A stretch of DNA of 59,905 nucleotides from an uncultured Nitrospira sp. (GCA_902500755.1 CABVRV010000009.1:1-59905); one strand, 5' to 3'; numbered from the stretch's first letter, positions 24,443 through 33,220 are shown. Numbers and translations are program-made. Notes: generated by a model not told the origin, from the letters alone.

Positions 24443-25717
24443 ATGAAAGGCCTCAGTCTCATCCAACCGATCGACGCCAGACAGCTGGAAAAGGAAACTT
24501 TACGGATCTACGAGGTCTGTGATGGGTGCCGACGCTGCTTCAATCTGTGCCCCTCGTTCAACACCCTGCTGGATCGGATTGACGTGTATGAAGGCGATGT
24601 TGCCAAGCTGACCCCCGGCGATCACCAGCAGGTCGTCGACGAATGTTACTACTGCAAACTCTGCTTCAACCATTGCCCGTATACTCCGCCGCATCACTAT
24701 GAAATCGATTTCCCCCATTTGATGGTGGCGTGGAAGAAGCGCCTGGCGGCCGAGCGCGGCGTCCGATGGCGGGATCGACTGCTCATCATGACGGATATGA
24801 TCGGGAAATTGGGGAGCGCGACCGCCTCGATCACGAACAGCTTATTGGGCAACCGATTCGTGCGTCGCATCCTGGATCGCGTGATGGGAATTCATCAAGA
24901 CCGTCGGCTTCTGCATTTTTCACGCGAGACGTTTCCTCGTTGGTTCGGCCGTCGAGCCAAGACGACTCCTGCCGATCCACCAGTTCGCAAGGTCGCGCTG
25001 TTTGCCAGCTGCCTCGTAAACTATCAAGCAACGGATGTCGGCAAGGCGACCGTGCAAGTGCTGGAGAAGAGCGGGGTTCATGTCGTGGTGCCGCAGCAGA
25101 GCTGTTGCGGGATGCCAAGCTTTGATATCGGCGATACCCAAGCGATTCAACAAGCTGCGCGAAGCAACGTTGCGTCATTGCTTCCGTGGGTACTCGATGG
25201 TTACGATGTCGTGGTCCCTACCGCCAGTTGCAGCTTGATGTTGAAACGTGAATATCCGGAGCTTCAGCGTGATGAGCGGACCAAACAGGTCGCCGAGCGG
25301 ACCTTCGATATCTGCGAATATCTCATGGAGATGAAGAAGGCGGGTCATCTGGCGACTGATTTCACGATGAAGCCTGGGCGAGTCGCGTATCAGATTCCTT
25401 GTCATCTGAGAGATCAGAATATTGGGTTTAAATCCAAGGAACTCATGGAGTGCGCCGGCGCGCAGGTCGAGGTCATCGAACACTGTTCGGGACATGATGG
25501 CGCATGGTCGGCTAAGACAGAGTTCTTCTCACTGTCGATGAAAATCGCCGGGAAGGCCGTCCGCGCAATCGAGCACGCCCAACCTGACCTTATCGCCTCG
25601 GATTGTCCACTGGCCGGATTGCAGTTGGATCAAGCTCGAGGATCGGCGCATGCGCCTGGCAAAACCGTCCTGCATCCGATACAGGTTGTCCGCAACGCGT
25701 ATGGGTTGCCTGTGTAG
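24443..25717 (+). CDS. Heterodisulfide-reductase-like Fe-S oxidoreductase (two 4Fe-4S, two CCG domains)
   Basis: This 424-residue protein has two ferredoxin-type cluster sites, CDGCRRCFNLCPSF and CYYCKLCFNHCPYTPP, near residues 27-80. Two cysteine-rich CCG domains follow: FASCLVNYQATD with QQSCCGMPSFDIGD, and PCHLRDQN with HCSGHDG. This is the GlpC/HdrD-like design for electron transfer to a quinone, thiol or partner protein. Together with rubrerythrin it may deliver electrons for peroxide reduction. The DUF3501 gene follows 57 bp on. Confidence 0.85.
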   Translation: MKGLSLIQPIDARQLEKETLRIYEVCDGCRRCFNLCPSFNTLLDRIDVYEGDVAKLTPGDHQQVVDECYYCKLCFNHCPYTPPHHYEIDFPHLMVAWKKRLAAERGVRWRDRLLIMTDMIGKLGSATASITNSLLGNRFVRRILDRVMGIHQDRRLLHFSRETFPRWFGRRAKTTPADPPVRKVALFASCLVNYQATDVGKATVQVLEKSGVHVVVPQQSCCGMPSFDIGDTQAIQQAARSNVASLLPWVLDGYDVVVPTASCSLMLKREYPELQRDERTKQVAERTFDICEYLMEMKKAGHLATDFTMKPGRVAYQIPCHLRDQNIGFKSKELMECAGAQVEVIEHCSGHDGAWSAKTEFFSLSMKIAGKAVRAIEHAQPDLIASDCPLAGLQLDQARGSAHAPGKTVLHPIQVVRNAYGLPV

Positions 25718-25774
25718 CGGAGATAGTAAGGAGTTCGACCTTATCCGTACGGGCCAAACAATGTGAAACATTTG

Positions 25775-26371
25775 ATGAAGCCACTTAAGACAGACGACCT
25801 CATCTCGATCGAAGAGTATGATCGGCAGCGCGCGTCGTTTCGGGCGAGCATCATCGCACTGAAACAGCGGCGCCGGATTTCTGTTGGTCCGTTGATCACC
25901 CTTGTATTCGAAAACCGGGATACGCTCAGGTTTCAGGTTCAGGAAATGATTCGAGCTGAAAGCATCGTCGATCCGGTCAAGGTTCAGGAGGAACTGGATG
26001 TGTATAATGCATTGCTGCCGGATCCCGACGAATTGAGCGCAACCCTCTTGATCGAGATCACAGAAGAGGCGAGGATAAAGGATAAACTCGATCAGTTCAT
26101 GGGGTTGGATCATGGTAACAAGGTCTCGATTATTGCCGATGGTGAAGCGGCCTTCGGCGAATTCGAGGGCGGACGAAGTCATGAAACGAAAATCAGCGCC
26201 GTTCATTTCGTGAGGTTTCGACCGACTGCCTCGATGAAACGAACCTTTACGGACCTGACTCGTCCGGTGAAGATTCGAGTGGACCACGGTGGGTACCAGC
26301 AGGAAGTTTCTGTTCCGGGTACGATGAGGGAAGAATGGCTCGCTGATTTGAAAGGTAGTGCTGAGTCTTAA
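25775..26371 (+). CDS. DUF3501 family protein
   Basis: This 198-residue soluble protein starts MKPLKTDDLISIEEYDRQR and contains ISVGPLITLVFENRDT, RFQVQEMIRAE and FVRFRPTASM, matching DUF3501. The family repeatedly neighbours rubrerythrin and CCG Fe-S proteins, and its function is unknown. A GTG 12 bases upstream is an alternative start with no better ribosome site. The 3' end overlaps a copy of a dispersed TGCTGAG-type repeat. Confidence 0.85.
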   Translation: MKPLKTDDLISIEEYDRQRASFRASIIALKQRRRISVGPLITLVFENRDTLRFQVQEMIRAESIVDPVKVQEELDVYNALLPDPDELSATLLIEITEEARIKDKLDQFMGLDHGNKVSIIADGEAAFGEFEGGRSHETKISAVHFVRFRPTASMKRTFTDLTRPVKIRVDHGGYQQEVSVPGTMREEWLADLKGSAES

Positions 26372-26436
26372 GTGCTGGGTGCCAAGTTTTTAGCGTTTGA
26401 CCAATCTGTTTCATAACTGAGCACTCAAGCCTCAAC
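26357..26436 (+). repeat. Dispersed TGCTGAG / CTCAGCA repeat, copy 1
   Basis: The stretch starts with AGTGCTGAGT and AGTGCTGGGTGCCAAGT and ends with CTGAGCACTCAAGCCTCAAC. The left part reappears almost identically at 29041-29070 (GTGCTGGGTTCCAAGT) and the right part near 29095-29118. The two halves are partly inverted relative to each other, so the element could fold as a hairpin. It overlaps the DUF3501 stop codon. Confidence 0.6.
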
Positions 26437-26447
26437 ACAGAAGAACT

Positions 26448-27200
26448 ATGTCATTGGTTTTACTGACCAAACGTATCGAGTTTGCCGCTGCGCATCGCTA
26501 TACGCGGATGGAGTGGGATGAAGCCAAGAATCGCGCCGTGTTCGGCCACTGTTACAATCCTCCCGCGCATGGACATAATTATTTGCTGGAAGTGACAGTC
26601 GCGGGTGAGATTGACCCCAAGACGGGAATGGTCGTCAACCTGTTCGATCTCAAGCGGGTCCTTCTCGATATGATCGAGGAATTCGACCACAAGAACCTGA
26701 ACCTCGATATGCCATACTTCAAGGACAGAATCCCCACATCAGAGAATTTTGCGCATGTGCTGTGGGCGAAGTTGGCCACGCAACAGGCTATCGGGACCCT
26801 GCATACCCTTCGGTTGTGTGAAGATGAAGATCTGTATGCCGAGGTCACGGCAGCAGATGGTCGGGAGATAGCCGCCGTTACGAAACGGTATACGTTCAAC
26901 GCTGTCCAAGGCAACCATCAAGGACGAGATTGGGATTGTTTTGTGACGGTGAGGGGACGGATCGATTCCATGACGGGCATGGTGACCGATATCGGGGCAT
27001 TGGATCGACTGGTGCAGGAAAGAATTGTCAACAAATTCGATCGACAGGATCTCTGCCAGGTGCTCGGGTCTGATACGGTGAGGGGAGAAACGCTCACCAA
27101 GACCATCTGGGACCGTCTCATTGAACAACCCGCAGGTGGAACCCTCCACAATGTCCGCCTCGTCTCTAATCGCGACCTCTCTTTTGACTACGCGGGCTGA
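26448..27200 (+). CDS. Double-domain 6-pyruvoyl-tetrahydropterin synthase / QueD-like protein
   Basis: This 250-residue protein holds two PTPS/QueD domains. Domain 1 (1-~120) keeps the zinc and active-site pattern: an early His in FAAAHRY, GHCYNPPAHGHNY and a late E in LCEDED. Domain 2 (from YTFNAVQGNHQGRDW to LVSNRDLSFDY) keeps the fold but lacks the Cys and the H-G-H, so it is probably structural. QueD converts dihydroneopterin triphosphate to carboxytetrahydropterin on the queuosine path; PTPS acts in pterin synthesis. The single-chain duplication is less common. Confidence 0.8.
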   Translation: MSLVLLTKRIEFAAAHRYTRMEWDEAKNRAVFGHCYNPPAHGHNYLLEVTVAGEIDPKTGMVVNLFDLKRVLLDMIEEFDHKNLNLDMPYFKDRIPTSENFAHVLWAKLATQQAIGTLHTLRLCEDEDLYAEVTAADGREIAAVTKRYTFNAVQGNHQGRDWDCFVTVRGRIDSMTGMVTDIGALDRLVQERIVNKFDRQDLCQVLGSDTVRGETLTKTIWDRLIEQPAGGTLHNVRLVSNRDLSFDYAG

Positions 27201-27399
27201 GCAGAGGGGCTCACTTCCTTCAATTTCAACACTCCACCACTCGTCCACCAACAGTCCGGGGCGTCTATCGATGGACCTCGCGGCGGTGCCCGATCTTCAC
27301 CACCCCAACGAGACGGGGGGCGAAGTCCTGCCGTTGCTCCACTCCCTAGAGTTTGCTCATCCGCGCATGCTAAACAGAGATTCAAGCTTGCGAGGAGCC

Positions 27400-27576
27400 A
27401 TGAGTGCGACGGGTTCGTTGATCATCGGGATTGTAGGGGCGCTGATGTTTCTGATCAGCCTGTTCGCGTTCAGTCAACGCAATTGGAAAGGCGGCTTATA
27501 TTGGTTGCTATCCGGCGTGGGGCTCATCGCGTTCTTGACCTACATGGACAAGCCGTCTTCAAGTTTCTGGCCCTAA
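27400..27576 (+). CDS. Small membrane protein, 58 residues
   Basis: The start MSATGSLIIGIVGALMFLIS is preceded by GAGGAG. It has two hydrophobic segments (LIIGIVGALMFLISLFAF and GLYWLLSGVGLIAFLTY) joined by a short basic loop QRNWKGG, so it is a hairpin in the membrane. A long upstream extension of the frame is low-complexity and not used. Function unknown. Confidence 0.6.
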   Translation: MSATGSLIIGIVGALMFLISLFAFSQRNWKGGLYWLLSGVGLIAFLTYMDKPSSSFWP

Positions 27577-27598
27577 CGGGTTCCGAGGAGATGTTCAA

Positions 27599-28066
27599 TC
27601 AGTGCGCCGGTTGCTTGTGCCGGTGCTGCTTTTTTTCTCCTGAGGGTGCGGATTGGCTTTTGGTCTGGCGAAGAGTGAAGCGAGCGGCGTGAGCTTCCTG
27701 TTCGGGCATCTTGATGAAGACGATGATCCCGGTATCCGGGTTGATCGTAAAGGTTCCGGTTCCCTTCAGCATGTTCTCTCCGGACGGTTCCAACTCAACC
27801 TGAGTGCGGGCTTTTTCGGTTCCATGTTGGATGGTGGCTTTCGCTCTCGCGCCATCAGTCCGGATGCCCTTGTCCGAATGATCCGTCACGTACAGGGTCA
27901 GTTCTCCGTCCATGGCGACCAGTTCAAGGTGATAGGGGCCGACGGTGAGCGCTTGTCCACCGTGGGGGGCCGTGACAGGCCCGGAATCTTTTGCTTTGTG
28001 GGCGGTAACCGGCACTGCCCCGAGGAGTATTGCACACAGCGCGATAGAGCCCAGCAGATGTTTCAT
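27599..28066 (-). CDS. Exported PHGGQ-family protein
   Basis: This 155-residue protein has a signal peptide (LLGSIALCAILLGAVPVTA). The mature part has APHGGQALTVGPYHLELV, LTLYVTDHSDKG and IIVFIKMPEQEAHAARF, and a basic, His-containing C-terminus (KKQHRHKQPAH). It is a clear paralogue of the next gene. The beta-rich domain with conserved His residues suggests periplasmic metal binding or handling, as inference. AGGAGAAAGG precedes the start. Confidence 0.7.
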   Translation of the reverse strand: MKHLLGSIALCAILLGAVPVTAHKAKDSGPVTAPHGGQALTVGPYHLELVAMDGELTLYVTDHSDKGIRTDGARAKATIQHGTEKARTQVELEPSGENMLKGTGTFTINPDTGIIVFIKMPEQEAHAARFTLRQTKSQSAPSGEKKQHRHKQPAH

Positions 28067-28124
28067 GATCCTTTCTCCTAGAAAGTCGGCTTCATCACAT
28101 TATTACAGTGGCTGATGTTGAATG

Positions 28125-28613
28125 TCAGTGTTTCGGCGGATGGTGATGATGGTGATGCTCTCCACCGTCGGTTTTCGATGGATCCTCCTGAGGTTTCTTG
28201 CTCGGGTCTGGTTTTGGCTTGAGCGGCATGAAACGAGCGGCGTAACCCTCCTGATTCGGTAACTTCATAAACACAATCACGACGGTACTCGGAATCAGCG
28301 AAAAGTTGCCAGATCCTCCGAGAATATTGCTTCCGACCGGGTGCAAGTTTACCTGTGTCTTCGTTGATCCGTTCTCGATGTTAGCCTTTGCCAAGCCGCC
28401 GTCGACGCTAATGGGGTTGTCCGCGTGGTCCGTGACGTAGACCGTCAGGTTTCCATTCTTGGCGACCAATTCCATATGGAAAGGCCCGGTCATGCGCAAC
28501 TGCCCCCCATGGGGCGCCTCGACGGATTCGAAATACTCATCGGTATGCGCCCACGTAGGCACCGTCGGGGCCAGGAGTGCAATGAATACCAGGCAACGAG
28601 CCAGCTTGTTCAT
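28125..28613 (-). CDS. Exported PHGGQ-family protein with a natural polyhistidine tail
   Basis: This 162-residue paralogue of the downstream gene has signal peptide LVFIALLAPTVPTWA and the shared blocks APHGGQLRMTGPFHMELV, LTVYVTDHADN and VIVFMKLPNQEGYAARF. The C-terminus is Pro/Lys-rich and ends with six consecutive His residues plus P-P-K-H. That tail should bind Ni, Cu, Zn or Co tightly. GAGGCGG lies upstream of the ATG. The pair arose by duplication and is probably expressed together. Confidence 0.7.
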   Translation of the reverse strand: MNKLARCLVFIALLAPTVPTWAHTDEYFESVEAPHGGQLRMTGPFHMELVAKNGNLTVYVTDHADNPISVDGGLAKANIENGSTKTQVNLHPVGSNILGGSGNFSLIPSTVVIVFMKLPNQEGYAARFMPLKPKPDPSKKPQEDPSKTDGGEHHHHHHPPKH

Positions 28614-28708
28614 CTTTGATCCGCCTCCTCACTCGCGCGTCACTCAGCGCGGCTGCTCTCGGTTGTGGAAAGGCTTGCTCAGACCACTTAACTCAGAGGG
28701 GCATCGCG

Positions 28709-29038
28709 CTACCTAAGCAAGTGGTCTGAAATGAGTGCGACGAGTTCGGCCGGCTCGACGACTCCTTCGCGCGTCAGTACTAACGTACCATGCGCGAAGA
28801 AATGAGTGGTGGGGTACGTTTCAAACGTGTGGGTCTTTTTAATTTCTCGACAGCGTCCTGGTACATGCATCTTGGCCTTCCCGACCTTCAGCTCGGGAAA
28901 CTTCGCAGCGACTTCTTCGAGTATCGGGTCATAGGCTTTGCATGGTTCGCAGGTGGCCAAGCCGTACACGACGACCGCACCGGCACTGTCGGTGAATTCT
29001 TTGTAATTGGCGTCGCTGACGTCGAGGACTGTGCTCAT
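28709..29038 (-). CDS. Thioredoxin-like protein with a CEPC site
   Basis: This 109-residue protein starts MSTVLDVSDANYKEF and has the thioredoxin fold with active site LATCEPCKAYDPILEEVA, a TYPTT segment carrying the cis-Pro, and C-terminal helix LVALISDHLL. It lacks a signal peptide, so it acts in the cytoplasm. It lies just downstream of the peroxiredoxin gene on the same strand and could recycle it. The repeat element at 29041-29118 sits between the two genes. Confidence 0.82.
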   Translation of the reverse strand: MSTVLDVSDANYKEFTDSAGAVVVYGLATCEPCKAYDPILEEVAAKFPELKVGKAKMHVPGRCREIKKTHTFETYPTTHFFAHGTLVLTREGVVEPAELVALISDHLLR

Positions 29039-29040
29039 GG

Positions 29041-29118
29041 GTGTGCTGGGTTCCAAGTGCTGAGTGCTGAGGTGGAAAGGTTCAATCCTCTCGGCTCAGC
29101 ACTCAACGCTCAGCACTA
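29041..29118 (+). repeat. Dispersed TGCTGAG / CTCAGCA repeat, copy 2
   Basis: The left half, AAGTGCTGAGTGCTGAG, is nearly the reverse complement of the right half, CTCAGCACTCAACGCTCAGCACT, separated by about 25 bases, so a long hairpin is possible. Heptamer units CAGCACT recur within it. It fills the whole gap between the thioredoxin and peroxiredoxin genes and matches copy 1 at 26357-26436. Confidence 0.65.
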
Positions 29119-29120
29119 AC

Positions 29121-29591
29121 TTAGTTCAGCTTCGAGAGCGCATCGAGAATCTCTTTATCCTCGCGCGCAGTCTTGATCTCCTGCACCTTCACATAGGCGA
29201 CCTTGCCGTGCTTATCGACGATGACGGTCGCGCGCTTGGAGCAATTGAGCGGCTCGAAATAGAGACCATAGGACTTCGCGGTCGTCCGGTGCACGTCCGA
29301 CAGCAGGCGGTGTTTCAGGTCCAGGGAGTCTGCCCACGCTTTGTGGGAAAAGAAGCTGTCGCAGCTGACGCCGAACAGCTCGGCGTTTGCAGACTGAAAC
29401 TTGGGGAAGTCGTCGGTCAGACACTTGTTTTCGCCCTGGCAGACAGGGCTCCAATCCAGCGGATAGAAGCAGAGCACGACGTTCTTCTTGCCTTTATAGT
29501 CGCTCAGCTTCACGTCCTTCTGGTCTTGATCCTTCAGGTTGAAGTCCGGTGCCGTATCGCCCGCCTTGATTTCCGGTGCTACGTCGCTCAT
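29121..29591 (-). CDS. AhpC/TSA-type peroxiredoxin
   Basis: This 156-residue protein has the peroxidatic site [13 protein letters not shown] (Cys near residue 50), where most 2-Cys enzymes have F-T-F-V-C-P-T. C-terminal cysteines occur at [10 protein letters not shown] and [13 protein letters not shown]. The fold and length fit peroxiredoxins that reduce hydrogen peroxide using a thioredoxin. AGGAGG lies 6 bases before the ATG at 29591. A good promoter is visible upstream. Confidence 0.87.
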   Translation of the reverse strand: MSDVAPEIKAGDTAPDFNLKDQDQKDVKLSDYKGKKNVVLCFYPLDWSPVCQGENKCLTDDFPKFQSANAELFGVSCDSFFSHKAWADSLDLKHRLLSDVHRTTAKSYGLYFEPLNCSKRATVIVDKHGKVAYVKVQEIKTAREDKEILDALSKLN

Positions 29592-29677
29592 CACAAACCT
29601 CCTTATAGAACTGTATGGGTAATTGCTGGACTGAGGTCTCGAGTCGGAAGGACCCCACTGCCTAATACGCTTAAACT

Positions 29678-29706
29678 TTGTAACCTGTGTTTTTAAAGCT
29701 TGTCAA
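29678..29706 (-). promoter_or_regulatory. Candidate sigma-70 promoter for the peroxiredoxin gene
   Basis: On the minus strand TTGACA (29701-29706) is followed after 17 bases by TTACAA (29678-29683). The leader to the peroxiredoxin start would be about 80 bases. The -35 is perfect and the -10 is moderate. Confidence 0.5.
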
Positions 29707-29765
29707 CAGCCTCTGAAGGTCCGACACAGGTTGCGGGATGATAACACGTTGAGTAGACGAGGAAA

Positions 29766-30518
29766 TCAGGAATTTCTCAGCTCTCGAAATCCCAACATCC
29801 GTCCGGCAGGCGCCGCAGTCCGATAGTTCCTGATTTGAATCGACCGACCAAGCTGGGGAAGATCGAGCGATGTTCCAACTTTCGGAGAATGTCCCCCCCG
29901 CAGTAATTCGCCGGCTGATGCTAAGAGGATGTCCTTGGCAGTACTCTCGGAGAGTCCCCTATTGGTGAATAGTTCAACCTCATCCAGTCCGAACTTGCTC
30001 AATCCCAACGAGTACGACCACACCCGATCGCCGTGTGAAGCGTCGTCATGCACGATCGACAGATGGTCGTCCAAGACAAAACTTGCGAGTGCGCGCTGCT
30101 GCCAGTCCGACGGATTGATGTACGCTTGCGTGATGACATCGTACGCCGTACCTTGTGACAGCAGCGTCAAGCAACGGGCAAGGCGTGTCGCAAGCAGGAT
30201 CGTATCGGGCATGTCCCGAGGAGAGGCAAGCGATGGGGCGATGGCACCCATGATCTCGTGTTCCCAGGCCAGCTGTTTCATGACTTCAGCGACATGACTC
30301 ATCGGCAACGGCAGCACCACATGGGCCGACCAGGGCCCATGCGTGGCCTGCCAGGATTCAGCCGACCCCTCTTCATGATGGATGACCAGAGGACCACCGT
30401 ACTCACGGTCAAAGAGGGCTTTGACCTCATCAGTCGCAGGAGCCGTACCCCGATAGCCGAGAAAGTAGAGTGGTGGGCGTTTAGCGGACGGCTTGGGAGC
30501 TTTTTTTCTAATTCTCAT
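29766..30518 (-). CDS. Uncharacterised 250-residue protein
   Basis: The start MRIRKKAPKPSAK is chosen because it lies after the typA stop; an upstream in-frame Met would overlap typA. The product is soluble. It contains LYFLGYRGTAPATDEVK, SWQATHGPWSAHVVLPLP and DEVELFTNRGLSESTAKD, which together look like a DUF4261-style domain, but I am not sure of the family. It follows typA after 19 bp and is likely co-transcribed with it. Confidence 0.6.
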   Translation of the reverse strand: MRIRKKAPKPSAKRPPLYFLGYRGTAPATDEVKALFDREYGGPLVIHHEEGSAESWQATHGPWSAHVVLPLPMSHVAEVMKQLAWEHEIMGAIAPSLASPRDMPDTILLATRLARCLTLLSQGTAYDVITQAYINPSDWQQRALASFVLDDHLSIVHDDASHGDRVWSYSLGLSKFGLDEVELFTNRGLSESTAKDILLASAGELLRGGHSPKVGTSLDLPQLGRSIQIRNYRTAAPAGRMLGFRELRNS

Positions 30519-30537
30519 GCTGAGAATCGTCTCAGAA

Positions 30538-32394
30538 TCATTTTCCGGCTTTCCGTGCCTTTCGGCGGTCATCCGGGTTCAATAAGCGCTTGCGGAGACG
30601 GAGGTTTTGCGGCGTGACCTCGACCAGCTCATCGGCTCCGATGTATTCCAACGCGAACTCCAGCGTCATTTCGCGCGGAGGGGTGAGAACCAAGGCCTCG
30701 TCGGAACCCGATGCCCGCATATTGGAGAGGTGCTTCTCCTTGCACACATTCACATCGAGGTCTTCATCCCGGCTGTTTTGGCCCACGACCATTCCTCGGT
30801 ACACCTCGACGCCTGGACCAATGAACATGGCGCCACGCTCCTGAGTCATGAAGATGGCATACCCTGTGCTCAGACCATCTTCGTAGGCGACCAATGAACC
30901 ATGCGGGGCCACGATCAAGTCCCGTTCCTCGGCCGGTTCGTACGCCGTGAAGACATGGTGCATGATGACGGTTCCTCGGGTCTTGGCCAGCAGCACGTTC
31001 TTCAGCCCCATGATGCCACGGGTTGGGATATGGTATTCGAGGTGCATTTCACTGGTGCCGACATCGGAATGAATGAGCCGCATGTGGCGCATTTCACCAC
31101 GGCGCTTCCCGATTTCCTCGATGACCGTGCCTTGATAGGTCTCCGGCACCTGGATGGTCAACTCCTCGTACGGCTCCATGACGGCGCCGCCCTCACGATG
31201 GAGGATGACTTCCGGTTGCGAGACTTGCAGCTCGTATCCTTCCCGTCGCATCTGTTCGATCAACACGGAAAGATGGAGTTCACCTCGGCCTGCCACGAGG
31301 AAGCGATCCGCGCTGTCAGTCTCATTCACGCGGAGCGACACGTTGGTCTCGAGTTCCTTAAAGAGGCGCTCACGCAAATGGCGTGATGTCAGGAACTTCC
31401 CCTCCCGCCCGGCGAAGGGGCTGTTATTCACGGAAAACGTCATCTGAACCGTCGGCTCATCGATTGTCACGCGCGGAAGGGCAACCGGCTTGTCGGCATC
31501 GGCGATGGTATCGCCGATGCTCACTTCATCGAGCCCTGCCACCGCGACGATTTCGCCTGCCGCCGCTTGTTCGCTGTCGGCTCGATCGAGGCCCGAATAC
31601 ACCGCGAGGTCGGATACCTTACCGGGGATCTGTGCGCCGTTTTTGCCGAGCACCATGACATTCTGCCGCCGGGCAATGGAACCGGACTGAATCTTGCCGA
31701 TCCCCATCTTGCCTTTATAGGGATCTTGCACGAGGGCCAAGACGAGGATTTGGAGCGGGGCGTCGGCATGAATGGCCGGAGCAGGAATCTTCTCCAATAC
31801 GGTATCGAGCAGCGGGACAATGTCGGTTCCCGGCTTATTAACATCGAGCGTGGCGATCCCTTTGATTGCCGACGTGTAGACGATGGGAAAATCGAGTTGT
31901 TCGTCCGTGGCCCCTAAGTGGACGAAGAGGTCGAAGGTGCGGTTGACCACATCGTCGATGACCGCATCAGGCCGATCGATCTTGTTGATGACGACAATAG
32001 CTTTATGTCCAAGCGCCAAGGCTTTCCGCAACACGAACGTCGTTTGCGGCATGGGGCCTTCTTTCGCATCGACCAATATCAACACACCATCCACCATGCG
32101 GAGCGTGCGTTCCACTTCACCGCCGAAATCGGCATGGCCCGGCGTATCGACAATGTTGATTTTCACTCCGTTGTAGATGACGCTGGCGTTCTTAGCGCGG
32201 ATCGTGATCCCTCGCTCCCGCTCTTGGTCCATCGAGTCCATGATGCGCTCACCCATGTCGTCGATCTTGCGATGGACATGGGTTTGGCGGAGCACAGCAT
32301 CGACCAGGGTTGTCTTGCCGTGGTCAACGTGAGCGATGATGGCGATATTCCGGATATCGTTCCGGCGGTCATGCGGGGCGCGTACTGTCGACAT
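30538..32394 (-). CDS. typA: Ribosome-binding GTPase TypA/BipA
   Basis: This 618-residue translation-factor GTPase has G1 [15 protein letters not shown]2 around [11 protein letters not shown]3 [14 protein letters not shown] and G4 [12 protein letters not shown]-like domains follow, with the TypA-specific C-terminal domain near the end ([15 protein letters not shown]-like tail). TypA binds the 70S ribosome under stress or low temperature and helps large-subunit assembly. The gene has its own promoter and an intrinsic terminator in the leader. Confidence 0.95.
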   Translation of the reverse strand: MSTVRAPHDRRNDIRNIAIIAHVDHGKTTLVDAVLRQTHVHRKIDDMGERIMDSMDQERERGITIRAKNASVIYNGVKINIVDTPGHADFGGEVERTLRMVDGVLILVDAKEGPMPQTTFVLRKALALGHKAIVVINKIDRPDAVIDDVVNRTFDLFVHLGATDEQLDFPIVYTSAIKGIATLDVNKPGTDIVPLLDTVLEKIPAPAIHADAPLQILVLALVQDPYKGKMGIGKIQSGSIARRQNVMVLGKNGAQIPGKVSDLAVYSGLDRADSEQAAAGEIVAVAGLDEVSIGDTIADADKPVALPRVTIDEPTVQMTFSVNNSPFAGREGKFLTSRHLRERLFKELETNVSLRVNETDSADRFLVAGRGELHLSVLIEQMRREGYELQVSQPEVILHREGGAVMEPYEELTIQVPETYQGTVIEEIGKRRGEMRHMRLIHSDVGTSEMHLEYHIPTRGIMGLKNVLLAKTRGTVIMHHVFTAYEPAEERDLIVAPHGSLVAYEDGLSTGYAIFMTQERGAMFIGPGVEVYRGMVVGQNSRDEDLDVNVCKEKHLSNMRASGSDEALVLTPPREMTLEFALEYIGADELVEVTPQNLRLRKRLLNPDDRRKARKAGK

Positions 32395-32417
32395 GATGAC
32401 GAGATTTCCTTATTGAC

Positions 32418-32447
32418 AAAAAAAAGACGCCTCCTCAGTGAGACGTC
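32418..32447 (-). terminator. Intrinsic terminator in the typA leader
   Basis: On the minus strand GACGTCTC (32447-32440) pairs with GAGGCGTC (32433-32426) through an ACTGAG loop and is followed by eight T (32425-32418). The typA ATG is only 24 bases after the T run, and the best promoter is upstream of the hairpin. The terminator therefore lies within the typA leader and could act as an attenuator, besides ending transcripts from the response-regulator gene. Confidence 0.7.
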
Positions 32448-32453
32448 CTGAAT

Positions 32454-32483
32454 AGTATACTCGAACTCTATCGCCTCAAACAA
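32454..32483 (-). promoter_or_regulatory. Candidate promoter for typA
   Basis: On the minus strand TTGTTT (32483-32478) and TATACT (32459-32454) are 18 bases apart. The -10 is close to consensus. Transcription would begin near 32447, right at the first base of the terminator hairpin. Confidence 0.5.
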
Positions 32484-32603
32484 GCGAAGGATGGGACCCC
32501 GCGTAGAGAACGGCTCAGCCTCTATTGTCTGTCAATCGGGTGGATGAGAAGAGCGATATGCTCGTTGCGTGTGTTTAGTTTTTCAATCTGAGACAGGATC
32601 CGA

Positions 32604-33032
32604 TCAAGGCTGTGCAACTTCAGGCGTGGGTTGAGTGCTAGGTTTCGGTATGAAGGATGCCACGGTCCGTAGAAGATGTTCCGGTGAAAAGGGTTTCTTT
32701 AAATATTCCGTGGCTCCAAGAGTGGTCGCTTCGACAATCGATTCTGGGCGTCCGTTGGCAGTCAGCATGATGATCGGAACCCGCTGCCATTCCGGTGTCG
32801 ATCGAATGGCGCACAGGACCTCTAAACCCGACAAGGAGGGCAGTGAGATGTCGAGCAATATCAAGTCGGGAGGCTCGCTCGTTTCCGTCAGGTGTGTGGC
32901 ATTCCTCCCATCAGGGGCATGTCGGACCGCATAGCCGTGACGTTCAAGGATGAACCGTACCAAGCAGGCCGTGTCGTCGTGATCCTCGATCATGAGCACC
33001 GTCGGCACAGAAGAGTTCGATGCTGTACCCAT
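32604..33032 (-). CDS. Single-domain response regulator (CheY-like)
   Basis: This 142-residue protein is one receiver domain: acidic pair MIEDHDDTACLVRF, phospho-acceptor Asp in LILLDISLPSLSG, Thr in IIMLTANG and Lys in EYLKKPFSPEHLL. A short Pro-rich tail follows with no output domain, so it works by protein contact or in a phosphorelay. Immediately upstream is a broken HPt gene that was probably its partner. AAGGAG precedes the ATG. Confidence 0.88.
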   Translation of the reverse strand: MGTASNSSVPTVLMIEDHDDTACLVRFILERHGYAVRHAPDGRNATHLTETSEPPDLILLDISLPSLSGLEVLCAIRSTPEWQRVPIIMLTANGRPESIVEATTLGATEYLKKPFSPEHLLRTVASFIPKPSTQPTPEVAQP

Positions 33033-33041
33033 CAGGTCTCC

Positions 33042-33220
33042 TTACACGATCTTTGTTGAGTCGAATCCGTAACTTCCTCCGGCGCCGTTCATCCCGTGCG
33101 TCACGACACGACCGTTTCAAAATCCTGGGCGGTCAGGGCTTCCCGCATCGTCACGACTTCATTCTTGCGGTCGGTCCGGAATTTCGGCACAAGCGGCTCA
33201 AAGGAGGCATCGATATGCAC
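33042..33220 (-). pseudogene. Broken histidine phosphotransfer (HPt) domain
   Basis: From a GTG at 33220 the minus strand reads VHIDASFEPLVPKFRTDRKN followed by EALTAQDFETVVS, then a stop at 33101-33103. A shift of frame there gives HGMNGAGGSYGFDSTK, which is the conserved HPt box with the phosphorylated His. That second frame stops early, just before the response-regulator start. HPt domains relay phosphate to response regulators, so loss of this one may have orphaned the neighbouring receiver. Confidence 0.65.
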
